Shown in pieces: positions 31,319 to 40,486 of a stretch of 44,632 bases of DNA. How positions within the stretch are numbered: position 1 is the first letter of the stretch; the number at the start of each line of letters is the position of its first letter. The notes beneath the pieces are model-generated. The model was given only the letters and a program-made list of their open reading frames with translations, did not search any database and was not told the origin of the DNA. The translations under genes were made by a program, and so were the position numbers. The DNA comes from WJMT01 sp964599635 (GTDB lineage Bacteria > Acidobacteriota > Aminicenantia > Aminicenantales > Aminicenantaceae): positions 1-44,632 of the forward strand of contig CAZRGM010000019.1 of assembly GCA_964599635.1 (NCBI GenBank). Reading direction: 5' to 3'.

Positions 31319-32674
31319 ATGAATATAAGTAGCATTATCAATCTCTTACCTCAACCTATAAGAAAGAAATTTGAAGGTAGAGAAGGACTATTGAAAATAG
31401 TTACTAATATTAATTGGTTAACTTTTGAAAGAATAGTCCAAATGGGCATCAGTCTATTTGTAGCTGCCTGGGTAGCAAGATATCTCGGCCCAAACAAATA
31501 TGGTGCAATGAACTATGCCATCGCTTTTGTGGCTTTATTTACAGCTTTATCTAAACTGGGTCTTGATGCAATTGTTGTTAGAAATATTGTTCAAAATCCA
31601 CAAAAAAAAGAAGAATATCTTGGTACAACCTTATGGCTCAAATTTTTAGGTTCGCTTGCCTTATTTATTCTTGCTTCATTAACGATTAATTTTTTGAACA
31701 CGGATAATCCAAAAATAAAAATATTTGTTATTATAATAGCTTTTGGATATATATTTAAATCCTTTGAAACAATAGATCTTTGGTTTCAATCCCAAGTTAA
31801 ATCCAAATATACAGTTTTTTCTCGCTCTTCATCTTTTCTGATTTCGTCAATATTGAAAATAATATTAATATTAACTCAATCTCCTCTAATCGCCTTTATT
31901 TGGATCATTGCGGCTGATAGCGTACTTCAAGCTATTTTTCTAATATTATTTTATCAGGTTAAAGCTCCAGTACCTGTTTTCAATTGGAAAATCAAATTAA
32001 ATACTATGAAAGCCTTACTTAAAGACAGCTGGCCTTTAATATTATCTGGGATAGCAGTAATGATTTATATGAAAATAGATCAAGTTATGATTGGTTCAAT
32101 GATAGACAGTAGTGCATTAGGGGTGTATTCTGCAGCCGTAAGAATATCTGAAAAGTGGTATTTTATACCAACTATTATCTCTGCCTCAGTTTTTCCTTCA
32201 ATAATCAAATCCCAAAAAAAAAATCAAAAACTATACTTAAATAGAGTTCAAAAACTTTATGATTTCTTCACATGGTTTTCAATCAGTATTGCATTATTGA
32301 TGATGCTATCTTCGGGATACATTATTAATATTTTATATGGAAAAGAATATGCACAGGGAGCTTCTGTACTTTCTGTCCATATATGGGCGGGTGTCTTTGT
32401 TTTTTTAGGCGTTGCCAGCTCAAAATACCTAATTGCTGAGAATTTAACAAAAATCAGTTTCTTCAGGACCATTTTAGGTGCAATTTCAAATGTCATATTG
32501 AATATTATTTTAATTCCTTTATACGGAATAATAGGAGCAGCATATGCAACCTTAATTTCATACGGAATATCAGCTTATTTATCTAATCTGCTATTCAAAA
32601 AAAGCAGAATAATATTTGGAATGTTTCTTAAATCTCTTTTTCCTATAAATTATTTAAAAGCTATTTATAAATGA
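31319..32674 (+). CDS. Wzx-type oligosaccharide flippase
   Basis: This 451-residue protein has 12-14 hydrophobic segments and the MATE/PST-family N-terminus (NWLTFERIVQMGISLFVAAWVARYLGPNKYGAMNYAIAF). It moves lipid-linked glycan repeat units across the inner membrane. It opens a very AT-rich stretch (to about 35 kb) that contrasts with the sugar-nucleotide genes and is probably a transferred block. No ribosome site stands out; the ATG is 2 bases after the truncated HD stop. Confidence 0.92.
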   Translation: MNISSIINLLPQPIRKKFEGREGLLKIVTNINWLTFERIVQMGISLFVAAWVARYLGPNKYGAMNYAIAFVALFTALSKLGLDAIVVRNIVQNPQKKEEYLGTTLWLKFLGSLALFILASLTINFLNTDNPKIKIFVIIIAFGYIFKSFETIDLWFQSQVKSKYTVFSRSSSFLISSILKIILILTQSPLIAFIWIIAADSVLQAIFLILFYQVKAPVPVFNWKIKLNTMKALLKDSWPLILSGIAVMIYMKIDQVMIGSMIDSSALGVYSAAVRISEKWYFIPTIISASVFPSIIKSQKKNQKLYLNRVQKLYDFFTWFSISIALLMMLSSGYIINILYGKEYAQGASVLSVHIWAGVFVFLGVASSKYLIAENLTKISFFRTILGAISNVILNIILIPLYGIIGAAYATLISYGISAYLSNLLFKKSRIIFGMFLKSLFPINYLKAIYK

Positions 32675-32681
32675 TATTAAT

Positions 32682-33398
32682 ATGATAGAAAGAGCAAAAA
32701 AAATAATCCCTCCAATTGTAAAAAATAAAATATCTAAATATAGAAAAGAATATTTAGATGGTTATGCAAAGAAATCATATTCTCAAGAAGGAGAGGATAT
32801 GATATTAAGGAGAATATTTGAAAAAAAGGAAAAAGGATTTTATGTTGATGTGGGTGCATATCATCCAAAGCGATTTTCAAATACTTATTATTTTTATAAA
32901 AAAGGATGGAAAGGAATTAATATTGATGCGATGCCAGGTAGTATGAAGAATTTCAAAAAATTGAGACCAAGAGATATAAATTTAGAATTTGCGATATCAA
33001 ATAAAAGAGAAAAATTAACCTATTATATGTTCAATGAACCGGCTCTAAATGGTTTTTCTGAAGAAATATCTAGATATAGAGAAAACCAAAATAATAATTA
33101 CAAGATAATTGCTAAGAAGGTAATAGAAACAAAAACCTTAAAAGAAGTATTAGAAAAATTTCTTCCTACAGATTGCGATATTGACTTTATGAATATTGAT
33201 GTGGAGGGAATGGACTATAAAGTTTTATCCTCTAACGATTGGAGTAAATACCGACCAAATGTAATTTTAGTAGAATCCATTAATACTGATTTTCAAAAAT
33301 TTGAAAACAATAAAATATATAAGTTCTTAAAAAAAGAAAAATACTCATTTTTCGCAAAAACATTTAACACATTGTTTTTTAAAAAAGATGAAGGATAG
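32682..33398 (+). CDS. FkbM-family methyltransferase
   Basis: This 238-residue protein has SQEGEDMILRRIF, the SAM-binding FYVDVGAYHPKRFSNTYYFYKKGW, INIDAMPGS and DFMNIDVEGMDYKVL, the standard FkbM (Methyltransf_21) pattern. Members O-methylate sugars or other hydroxyl groups; here it probably methylates the glycan. It lies 7 bases after the flippase in the same AT-rich block. Confidence 0.9.
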   Translation: MIERAKKIIPPIVKNKISKYRKEYLDGYAKKSYSQEGEDMILRRIFEKKEKGFYVDVGAYHPKRFSNTYYFYKKGWKGINIDAMPGSMKNFKKLRPRDINLEFAISNKREKLTYYMFNEPALNGFSEEISRYRENQNNNYKIIAKKVIETKTLKEVLEKFLPTDCDIDFMNIDVEGMDYKVLSSNDWSKYRPNVILVESINTDFQKFENNKIYKFLKKEKYSFFAKTFNTLFFKKDEG

Positions 33399-33404
33399 TA
33401 AGAA

Positions 33405-34370
33405 TTGAGAGTACTCAAAACGCCGGTACTTTTTTTAATCTTTAATCGACCCCATACATCCCAAAAAGTTTTTAATGAGATAAGAAAAGCAAAACCTTCT
33501 AAATTATTTGTGGCAGCAGATGGTCCAAGAGAGAATGTTCAAGGAGAAAAAGAAAAGTGCCAAAAAGCAAGAGAGATCATAAAGCAATTGGATTGGGATT
33601 GTGAAGTCCGGACTCTCTTTCGTGATAAAAACTTAGGGTGTAAATATGCTGTGAGTTCGGCCATAGATTGGTTTTTTAATAATGTTGAAGAAGGGATAAT
33701 ATTGGAGGACGATTGTTTGCCAAGTCAAAGTTTTTTTTGGTTTTGTCAAGAGCTTTTAAATAAATATCGCTTTAATAATAAAATAATGCATATTAACGGA
33801 AATAATTATGGAAAAATTTTGAGCTATGATTACTCTTATGGTTTTTGTTCTTATCCTCAAGTGTGGGGATGGGCAACATGGAAAAGAGCATGGAATTATT
33901 ATGATGTAGAAATGGAAAATTGGTCAAATTTAAAAAATAGAAAGAAAATAAAGAAAAACATGAATTGGAATATTTTTAAATACAAAATAGAAGAAGATAA
34001 ATTCAATAGAACTTATAAAAATGAAATTAATACCTGGGACTATCAATGGCATTATACAATTTTTTTATATAATGGCATCGCTATATTCCCCAAAAAAAAT
34101 TTAGTCAGCAATATTGGATTTAGTAATAATGCCACTCGCACAAAAAATAGAGAATCAATTAAAGCAAATCTAAAAACCTTTGAAATTAATTCTCATCTTA
34201 AACACCCGAAGGAAATTCATATCAAGAAAGAATGCAATTATTTGTATGAAAAATATATGATTGGCCGAAAGCCCTATTTAATTTTTTTAAAAAGGAAAAT
34301 CAAATCTTTGATTGATTTTCTTCAAAGTTACAATTTAAATTTTTTTACTATTTTTAGAAAAGTGAAATAA
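33405..34370 (+). CDS. GT-A fold glycosyltransferase-like protein (HlpA-type)
   Basis: This 321-residue protein starts at TTG with LKTPVLFLIFNRPHTSQKVF and FVAADGPRENVQGE, then NLGCKYAVSSAIDWFF and the metal-type motif EEGIILEDDCLPS, followed by YPQVWGWATWKRAW. Such proteins are annotated as nucleotide-diphospho-sugar transferases and are common in polysaccharide loci. Predicted soluble or membrane-associated. Donor sugar unknown. Confidence 0.86.
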   Translation: MRVLKTPVLFLIFNRPHTSQKVFNEIRKAKPSKLFVAADGPRENVQGEKEKCQKAREIIKQLDWDCEVRTLFRDKNLGCKYAVSSAIDWFFNNVEEGIILEDDCLPSQSFFWFCQELLNKYRFNNKIMHINGNNYGKILSYDYSYGFCSYPQVWGWATWKRAWNYYDVEMENWSNLKNRKKIKKNMNWNIFKYKIEEDKFNRTYKNEINTWDYQWHYTIFLYNGIAIFPKKNLVSNIGFSNNATRTKNRESIKANLKTFEINSHLKHPKEIHIKKECNYLYEKYMIGRKPYLIFLKRKIKSLIDFLQSYNLNFFTIFRKVK

Positions 34371-34384
34371 AAATTTTAAGCTAT

Positions 34385-35071
34385 ATGAAAATAAAACAAG
34401 ATTTGAAAATATTAGTGGGGAATTTTTTTTCTCCTATAAATGAAGCGATTATAGTAAACAGCTATGGTCGTAGTGGTTCAACTATGTTAACAAGGAGTAT
34501 TGTGGAATCTATAGCCAGAAAGAATACGACTTTGAAGCAGGTCTTGTTTAAATCAATACCACAGCCGGCATGGGATTTAGATGAAGTAAAAATAAGACCT
34601 GGGTTTGTTTATAAAACACATGATTATCCTCCAAAGAATAGTTTTAATTGTAATGTTCGAGTCATATATATTTTTGCTGATCCTGTCGATGTTATTTTAT
34701 CGCTATTGCGGCTTTATAAAGAAAAGGGGGAAGCTTGGATGAGAGAACATTATGAGCATTTAAAAGCACCATACACGGATTTCAATAATATTATATATGA
34801 AGATCAACTGCGTCTAGAAAACCATTTTGACGCTTGGCTTCAAGAGAAAAGGTTTCCTGTTGCTTTTATCCGATACGAAGAACTCTGGAATCATCAAAAA
34901 GAAATATCCGCATTTTTAGAAGTTCCTATTCAATTACCATCATACAAAGAGAGAAATTCCAAAAAATTTACTGAACCTACAATGGTAGAGAAAGTGAAAA
35001 TTACATATTCATCATTGAGAGAAAAAGTTTTTAATCAAAAAAGTTTTTTTGTTAATAAGGTATCAATATAA
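34385..35071 (+). CDS. Sulfotransferase-like protein
   Basis: This 228-residue protein has an N-terminal P-loop-like SYGRSGSTMLTRSI (about 26-39), the 5'-phosphosulfate-binding pattern of PAPS sulfotransferases, and a downstream IYIFADPVDVILSLLRLY matching the 3'-phosphate motif (usually RxPxxxxxS). It ends near YEELWNHQKEISAFLEVP. It may sulfate the glycan. The R of the second motif is replaced (ADP rather than RNP/RDP), so activity is not certain. The gap that follows (35072-35368) contains no gene. Confidence 0.78.
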   Translation: MKIKQDLKILVGNFFSPINEAIIVNSYGRSGSTMLTRSIVESIARKNTTLKQVLFKSIPQPAWDLDEVKIRPGFVYKTHDYPPKNSFNCNVRVIYIFADPVDVILSLLRLYKEKGEAWMREHYEHLKAPYTDFNNIIYEDQLRLENHFDAWLQEKRFPVAFIRYEELWNHQKEISAFLEVPIQLPSYKERNSKKFTEPTMVEKVKITYSSLREKVFNQKSFFVNKVSI

Positions 35072-35434
35072 CCGATTAATATATAGGAAATAAAAATTCC
35101 TGTTTTTATTTGTTTTTCAGAGATATAAAAGGTGAATTCCATATATATGTTCAGATATATCCAAGTAAGAGCTTTAGTTAATGTAATAAAAGAACAGGTT
35201 CATCACAATAATGGATACCTTGTGGCATGGATGTTGTAGATTTTCAGCTTAAATTAATCGATATCTCTATAGCCATAGGCTCTGCGTTTGATCACTTTTA
35301 TACGGTTATTTAGAATGGTCTTACCGATTCAGACCAAAAAGGATCTCAATTTAAGTTTAAGGTGATTATATGAAAACGCTGCAGTCCTTCAGAGGATAAT
35401 ATGATATATAAAAGGAAGAAGGAGGGATTGCTAA

Positions 35435-36502
35435 ATGGAAAAATATATTGGATGTGATGCTCATAAGCGCTATTCGGTTTTTGTTTCAATGAACGGACAG
35501 GGAAAAAGCGGACATCCAGTCCGGGTAGAGCACAATCGTTCATTATTCAGAAAGTATCTGACCAACTTGCCTCCAGGGTCTCAGATTGCTGTAGAGAGCA
35601 TTGGTAACTGGTACTGGATGATTGATGAGATGGAGAGAGCGGGGCATAATCCCATACTGGTCCATCCGGTGAAAGCAAAGATGATGATGGGCCAGATTAA
35701 CAAAACCGACAAGTTAGACGCTCGCGGGCTGGCGCTTCTTTTACGGAATGGGACATTACCAACGGTCTGGATACCTCCAGGAGAACTTCGTGATAAAAGG
35801 GAGCTGCCGAGGATGCGGATGTGTCTCGTTCGTATACGGACGACACTAAAGAACCGCATTCATGCAACCTTGTCTAAGTATGCTGCCGACATCCAAGAGG
35901 TCAGTGACATCTTTGGAAAAACCGGCCGGATGCTTTTGAGAGATCGATTAGGGACTCTGCCTCCCTACACATCCCATTCTTTGGGACAACATCTGGAGCT
36001 TTTGGATCAACTGCAGATCCATATCATGGAGTGTGAAAGGCAAATCGAGGCCGTTGTCCAAACAACCAAGACGATGAAGCTGGTGTCGACACTTCCAGGA
36101 GTGGGAAAAATCCTGACCGTAGTCATAACACTAGAAATTGGAGATGTATCACGATTCCCTGGACCCGAGCATTTGGCCAGTTATTCTGGAACTGTCCCCC
36201 GCATCAAATCGAGTGGAGGGAAGAACTATTATGGGAAAGTACGTCCGGATGTGAATCGTTACTTGAAGTGGGCTTTCGTGGAAGCCGCTAATTCTATTGT
36301 CATTCATCAGAATCATTATCCAGACCGCCATGTGATTCGTCTATATAGGCGGATACGGGAACGCAAAGGTCATCCTAAAGCGGTGGTTGCTGTGGCAAGA
36401 CACTTAGCTGAAGCCACATATTGGATGCTTAAAAAGAATGAGCCTTATAAAGAACCGATTTCGTCGACCCGAAAGTCAACGCGAGAGATACATGAGACTT
36501 GA
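35435..36502 (+). CDS. IS110-family DEDD transposase/recombinase
   Basis: This 355-residue protein has the RuvC-like DEDD tetrad: Asp8 (IGCDAHK), Glu54 (AVESIG), Asp92 and Asp95 (KTDKLDARGLA). Its C-terminal Tnp domain has STLPGVGKILTVVI and SGTVPRIKSSGGKNYYG, where the conserved serine nucleophile lies. GAAGGAGG is upstream of the ATG. IS110-type enzymes recombine DNA guided by a non-coding RNA made from the element. It looks intact. Confidence 0.95.
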   Translation: MEKYIGCDAHKRYSVFVSMNGQGKSGHPVRVEHNRSLFRKYLTNLPPGSQIAVESIGNWYWMIDEMERAGHNPILVHPVKAKMMMGQINKTDKLDARGLALLLRNGTLPTVWIPPGELRDKRELPRMRMCLVRIRTTLKNRIHATLSKYAADIQEVSDIFGKTGRMLLRDRLGTLPPYTSHSLGQHLELLDQLQIHIMECERQIEAVVQTTKTMKLVSTLPGVGKILTVVITLEIGDVSRFPGPEHLASYSGTVPRIKSSGGKNYYGKVRPDVNRYLKWAFVEAANSIVIHQNHYPDRHVIRLYRRIRERKGHPKAVVAVARHLAEATYWMLKKNEPYKEPISSTRKSTREIHET

Positions 36503-36668
36503 GATCTCGTTAAGGTGAATGCGTAACTTTCGGGGAAGATGCTCATGCCGCAATGACGGCGTATACATGTATCCGAGGAATCGGCTTTTTGAGCTAAAAT
36601 GACGAAAGACATTCATAGAAAAGAAAAAGAGATAAAAATGAAAATAAAAACAAACAGCCCTTGATAAT
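36503..36668 (+). ncRNA. Candidate guide (seekRNA/bridge RNA) region of the IS element
   Basis: The 166-base non-coding right end of the IS lies where IS1111-group elements encode their guide RNA. Two short matches support this: TTAAGGTGA at 36510-36518 equals the left flank at 35357-35365, and ATACATGT at 36563-36570 equals the right junction at 36681-36688. Short matches can arise by chance and I could not fold the RNA. Confidence 0.4.
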
Positions 36669-36683
36669 TGCAGCGTTTTCATA

Positions 36684-37367
36684 CATGTTTCTGCCAACCA
36701 AGTTCTTGTCCCTGCGATAGCTGATCTGCAGGAAAGGATTCCCAAAAAAATTAGAGAAGTTTATTTTTCTAATTATCGATTGCTTTTTTATCTTTCTTTG
36801 CCTGTGTTTTCAGCGATTATTGTATTAACACCAGTAATATCCAAAATATGGATAGGTCACTATGAAAAAATATTTATAATTTTCGGGATATTACTAGCAA
36901 TTGGCTGGTTTTTTAACACGTTAAATGCACCTGCTCATTTTTCATATTTGGGAATCGGGCTACTTCGATTTAATGTGATAGCTAATGTTTCAAAAGCATT
37001 ATTTAATGTTCTTTTAGGATTTGTTTTAGGTTATTTTTATGGCGGAATTGGAGTAGTCGTCGGATGGGTAGCTGCACTATCACTTGGAAGCAGTATAGTT
37101 TCCTTTTCATATCATCTGGCGCGCAAAATATCATTGATGGAATTAATCCCAAAGGATAGCAAGTTACTTATTTTTTCATGCCTTTTAGGAATAGGTATTG
37201 GTTTGACTATTCAGTATAAGCTCAACAATAGTTTGAGCTCTTTCATGTTGCTCAGTATTATCTTATTCACATTTATTTTAATCACATTTTTCCCTATATG
37301 GCTTCACCCCATGCGAAGACGCCTGATGGGATGGGTAAGTAACGAGTTTTTGAATAGAAGGATTTGA
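36684..37367 (+). pseudogene. C-terminal part of a second Wzx-like flippase, cut by the IS
   Basis: From the exact IS boundary the frame reads HVSANQVLVPAIADLQERIPKKIREVYFSNYRLLFYLSLPVFSAIIV and continues as a membrane protein with about five or six helices, the C-terminal half of an MATE/PST-type flippase. A TTG at 36780 could start an internal product of 195 residues. The N-terminal half is not found on the other side of the IS. It is distinct from the complete flippase at 31319. Confidence 0.85.
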
Positions 37368-37391
37368 GGATAAAGTAATCTTAAACAATGT

Positions 37392-38540
37392 ATGAGCGAA
37401 AAAAAATCACTAATTGCACATTTTAATATTATGAAAATTACTTTTGTCGCAACATTTCCTAACCCAAACTTGACTAACTCATTAAAAGGGGGTTATAGAC
37501 GGGTAACCGAACTTATAAAGCTGTTTTCCTACAAAAATAAAAATCAAATAAATTTATTTGTAATATCTAAAACTAAGTATTCATTAAAATCTGAATATTG
37601 TAATAATATCCATTTTGTTTGTTCGCGTACAATACTTTTTAAGATGGTTAAAACATTCTTTTCTCTTTTACAGGATAGAAAATGGTCTGATATAATTATC
37701 CTTTATAACCCCACTTACCTTACATTTCCCGCTCTATTCTTAAAGCCTTTTGGAGTTAAACTAATAATAGATTATGTAGACTTACAAGGCACAATAGTAG
37801 AGGGAAGAAAAAAGTGGCTTAGAAAGTTTATTGAGAAGATAATGATTATGAATTGCAACTACTTCATTATAAGTTCATCCTTTTTGCAAGAAAAAATACT
37901 TTTATTGAACCCAAATTCTAAAATATTCATGCATAGGGGAGTATTTAATTTAACAAAATCCCTTCCAACTCCAAATAAGAAGGAGGAAGGTATTATAAAC
38001 ATTATGTATTTAGGAAACCTTTCTCCGATCAGCGGGGTCGATTTATTAATAAAAGCTTATGATTCTCTAAAATATAAAAATACCCACCTGTATATTGTAG
38101 GACAAGGTTCTATGAAAAAGCGTTTGATACAGCTATCCCGAACTTTAAATAATCCATCAATTACTTTTAAATTATTATCAGATAGTGAACTACATCCATT
38201 TATGTTAAGTATGGATATTTTAACCATCCCCTATATTGAAGATAAAAGAAACCAGGCAAATTTCCCAAGTAAAATAATAGAGTATCTTTGGTGTGGTAAG
38301 GCTATATTAGCAACAAATGTTGGGGAGATACCAAAAGTTTTAGAAAATGACAGAAATGCCTTGCTAGTAGAAGAGAAAGACTTAGATGCCATTAAGAGCG
38401 GCTTGAGTGTTCTTATTAATAATAAAGAATTAAGAGAGAGGCTAGGTAAGAATGCTAAGCAGTATTTTGAAGAAAATTTTACTTATCCGGCCAGGTGGAA
38501 GAAGATAAATGATTTTTTAGAGCTCGTTAAGAGAGATTGA
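37392..38540 (+). CDS. GT4-type glycosyltransferase (GT-B fold)
   Basis: This 382-residue protein has a C-terminal nucleotide-sugar domain with IMYLGNLSPISGVDLLIKAYDSL, LYIVGQGSMKKRL and FPSKIIEYLWCGKAILATNVGEIPKVLE, where the EX7E-type second Glu is in the usual place. The start could be the ATG at 37392 or an internal ATG at 37431 (MKITFVATFPN), which fits the family N-terminus better; neither has a strong ribosome site. Acts on the cytoplasmic face, adding a sugar to the repeat unit. Confidence 0.9.
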   Translation: MSEKKSLIAHFNIMKITFVATFPNPNLTNSLKGGYRRVTELIKLFSYKNKNQINLFVISKTKYSLKSEYCNNIHFVCSRTILFKMVKTFFSLLQDRKWSDIIILYNPTYLTFPALFLKPFGVKLIIDYVDLQGTIVEGRKKWLRKFIEKIMIMNCNYFIISSSFLQEKILLLNPNSKIFMHRGVFNLTKSLPTPNKKEEGIINIMYLGNLSPISGVDLLIKAYDSLKYKNTHLYIVGQGSMKKRLIQLSRTLNNPSITFKLLSDSELHPFMLSMDILTIPYIEDKRNQANFPSKIIEYLWCGKAILATNVGEIPKVLENDRNALLVEEKDLDAIKSGLSVLINNKELRERLGKNAKQYFEENFTYPARWKKINDFLELVKRD

Positions 38541-38543
38541 TCA

Positions 38544-39161
38544 ATGATGCATGGTCAACCTTTGACTATTGGAATCGCAGGCGGAACTGGATCGGGTAAA
38601 ACTACCATTGTAAAGAAGCTTAAAAAGAAACTTAAGAAAGTGAATGTTCTAATAATTTACCAAGATTCTTATTACCGTGACAGAAGCTATTTGCAGCCGG
38701 AAGATCGTCTTAAAGTAAATTACGACCATCCTGATGCACTTGATCTTAGACTTTTGGTTGAACATTTGCGATTACTGAGAGCAGGGCATTCAGTGCAAAT
38801 ACCCCGTTATGATTTTTCTACTCATACACGACTAAAAGACTGTATCACAGCTAATTCTGCTGATGTTATCATTGTAGAAGGTCTTTTTGTTCTGGAAGAT
38901 TCCAGCTTACGAGATCTGTTGGATATTAAAGTATTCATTGATATTAATTCTGATATCCGCTTTATCCGCCGTCTACAAAGAGATGTTTATGAAAGAGGAA
39001 GAACAGTGGATTCTGTAATCGATCAGTACCTAAATATTGTGAGGCCTATGCATCTTAAATTTGTTGAACCAACTAAAAGATATGCTAATATCATAATTAC
39101 CGAAGAAATAAATGCTATAAGTATTTTGCTCTCCGAAATAGATAAAAAGATATATGATTAA
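38544..39161 (+). CDS. udk: Uridine kinase-like P-loop kinase
   Basis: This 205-residue kinase has Walker A GGTGSGKTT (13-21), YQDSYYRD, NYDHPDALD, PRYDFSTHTR and IIVEGLFVLED, the full uridine kinase/phosphoribulokinase-like pattern. Uridine kinase makes UMP from uridine; in this context it may instead phosphorylate a glycan-related alcohol or supply UDP-sugar precursors. It is 3 bases after the GT4 gene and precedes a nucleotidyltransferase and an AlkP-superfamily enzyme. The symbol is by family only. Confidence 0.88.
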   Translation: MMHGQPLTIGIAGGTGSGKTTIVKKLKKKLKKVNVLIIYQDSYYRDRSYLQPEDRLKVNYDHPDALDLRLLVEHLRLLRAGHSVQIPRYDFSTHTRLKDCITANSADVIIVEGLFVLEDSSLRDLLDIKVFIDINSDIRFIRRLQRDVYERGRTVDSVIDQYLNIVRPMHLKFVEPTKRYANIIITEEINAISILLSEIDKKIYD

Positions 39162-39202
39162 AAAAATTTCTTTTCTACAATGAGCATAAACATCCAAGAT
39201 AA

Positions 39203-40474
39203 ATGATGAAAGCTGATAAGATCGCCTCTGTTTGTATTCAGTATCAATACCCTCATGTAGTAGAAACTTGGTTGCGTATGTGTTGTGATGAGTTTAAATT
39301 TATAAATCCTTCAAGTATTGTTCTTATCGGAAGTGCATCGCGAGGTGAGTTGACTTTGATGGAAAAAGCGAAAAAACAGGAGCTTCTCAGTGATTTGGAA
39401 TTCCTTATTTTTCTCAATCGAAAACTCCATAAAAGAGAGTATCAAAATCTTATCGATCGGATAGAAAAGCTTACCGCTTTAATCCCGTATACGAATCCCC
39501 ACTTTCACATTGACTTTACACTCATTCCTCTTCCCCGAGCGCATCGAGTTAGTCGGAACTTGGCAACTTTCGAAATGCGAACTCTAGGGAAAACCCTTGA
39601 AGGAAACGATAATAATCGTCTGCGACTACCCGAAGTAAGCATTAAAAACTTGAACTTCCGTGCTCTGGATCAGCTTGTTCTTGTGCGTCTTTGGTGGTTG
39701 CTAGCGGGGATTCCGATGTCAGTAGTTAAAGGTCAGTCATCCGAATATGCGGATCTACTGTTTAGTTATATAGCATGCCGCAATCTGTTGGATGTACCCA
39801 CGATCTTGCTTCCTCACGAAGGCCATCTGATTGCAGGCTACAAAGATCGAGCCCGTTTTTTGGAAGTCCATTATACATCACTTACCGCAGTGAAATATAT
39901 GGGGGTGCATTTCCCGGGAGCTGTCGTTCAAGGATTACGCGAAAAGCTAAACCTGGAGTTTCAGGAAAAATCCTTAAAAGGATACTTACGTACCGTTGAC
40001 TCTTATGTTCGACTAATAAGGTATTTGTTGAGAGATAACCCTGAAACTGAGGCTTGGGACTTGTGTGAAAGACTCATCTCAGGAAGAACACTCTTCGATT
40101 CTTCTTCTCTTTCGCGACAGAGGATCCGAATGATAATTTCTGGATCAATCAAAAAGTCTCGTCGACCTGTGTTGGGCTATTTCCATCACTTAGGCCTGCC
40201 GATTGAGAGCATTTTGGTGGCCACTATGGTTTCTATGCACCAAGCGCTTTCCCATATGCTTCAAGGACATGAAAAAGATGCTATCAACTGGATTAAAAAG
40301 GCTTCAATCTTACTCCGCCGTATCGACCCGAAGACGAGGTTTCTTAGTACTGGCAGCATATCCGATAAGTGGCTATATTTACGGAACGAAATCTATAAGA
40401 TGATCTGCGGGTTTTATAATAAATTTGGTCGAAGGCGTAAATTTATTAGGGACATGCTAGACTGGAGAGGTTAG
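39203..40474 (+). CDS. Nucleotidyltransferase-fold protein, unknown substrate
   Basis: This 423-residue protein has an N-terminal polymerase-beta-like nucleotidyltransferase domain: LIGSASRGE (Gly43-Ser44), SDLEFLIF (Asp64, Glu66) and HIDFTLI (Asp104), giving a complete triad. The rest is helical with a hydrophobic WWLLAGIPMSVVKG segment and no domain I recognise. It could transfer a nucleotide to a lipid, glycan or protein. No HEPN partner is present, so a toxin-antitoxin role is unlikely. ATG at 39203 or 39206. Confidence 0.75.
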   Translation: MMKADKIASVCIQYQYPHVVETWLRMCCDEFKFINPSSIVLIGSASRGELTLMEKAKKQELLSDLEFLIFLNRKLHKREYQNLIDRIEKLTALIPYTNPHFHIDFTLIPLPRAHRVSRNLATFEMRTLGKTLEGNDNNRLRLPEVSIKNLNFRALDQLVLVRLWWLLAGIPMSVVKGQSSEYADLLFSYIACRNLLDVPTILLPHEGHLIAGYKDRARFLEVHYTSLTAVKYMGVHFPGAVVQGLREKLNLEFQEKSLKGYLRTVDSYVRLIRYLLRDNPETEAWDLCERLISGRTLFDSSSLSRQRIRMIISGSIKKSRRPVLGYFHHLGLPIESILVATMVSMHQALSHMLQGHEKDAINWIKKASILLRRIDPKTRFLSTGSISDKWLYLRNEIYKMICGFYNKFGRRRKFIRDMLDWRG

Positions 40475-40486
40475 GGAGGAAATTTT

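Larger units (their letters stand above)
35369..36683 (+). mobile_element. IS110/IS1111-type insertion sequence
   Basis: A DEDD transposase gene is bounded by a perfect 15-bp inverted repeat, TATGAAAACGCTGCA at 35369-35383 and its complement at 36669-36683. Inverted repeats near the ends are a trait of the IS1111 subgroup within IS110. Sequence after 36683 immediately reads as the middle of a flippase, so the right junction lies there. The left side has no flippase sequence, so the insertion was accompanied by deletion or rearrangement. Confidence 0.88.
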
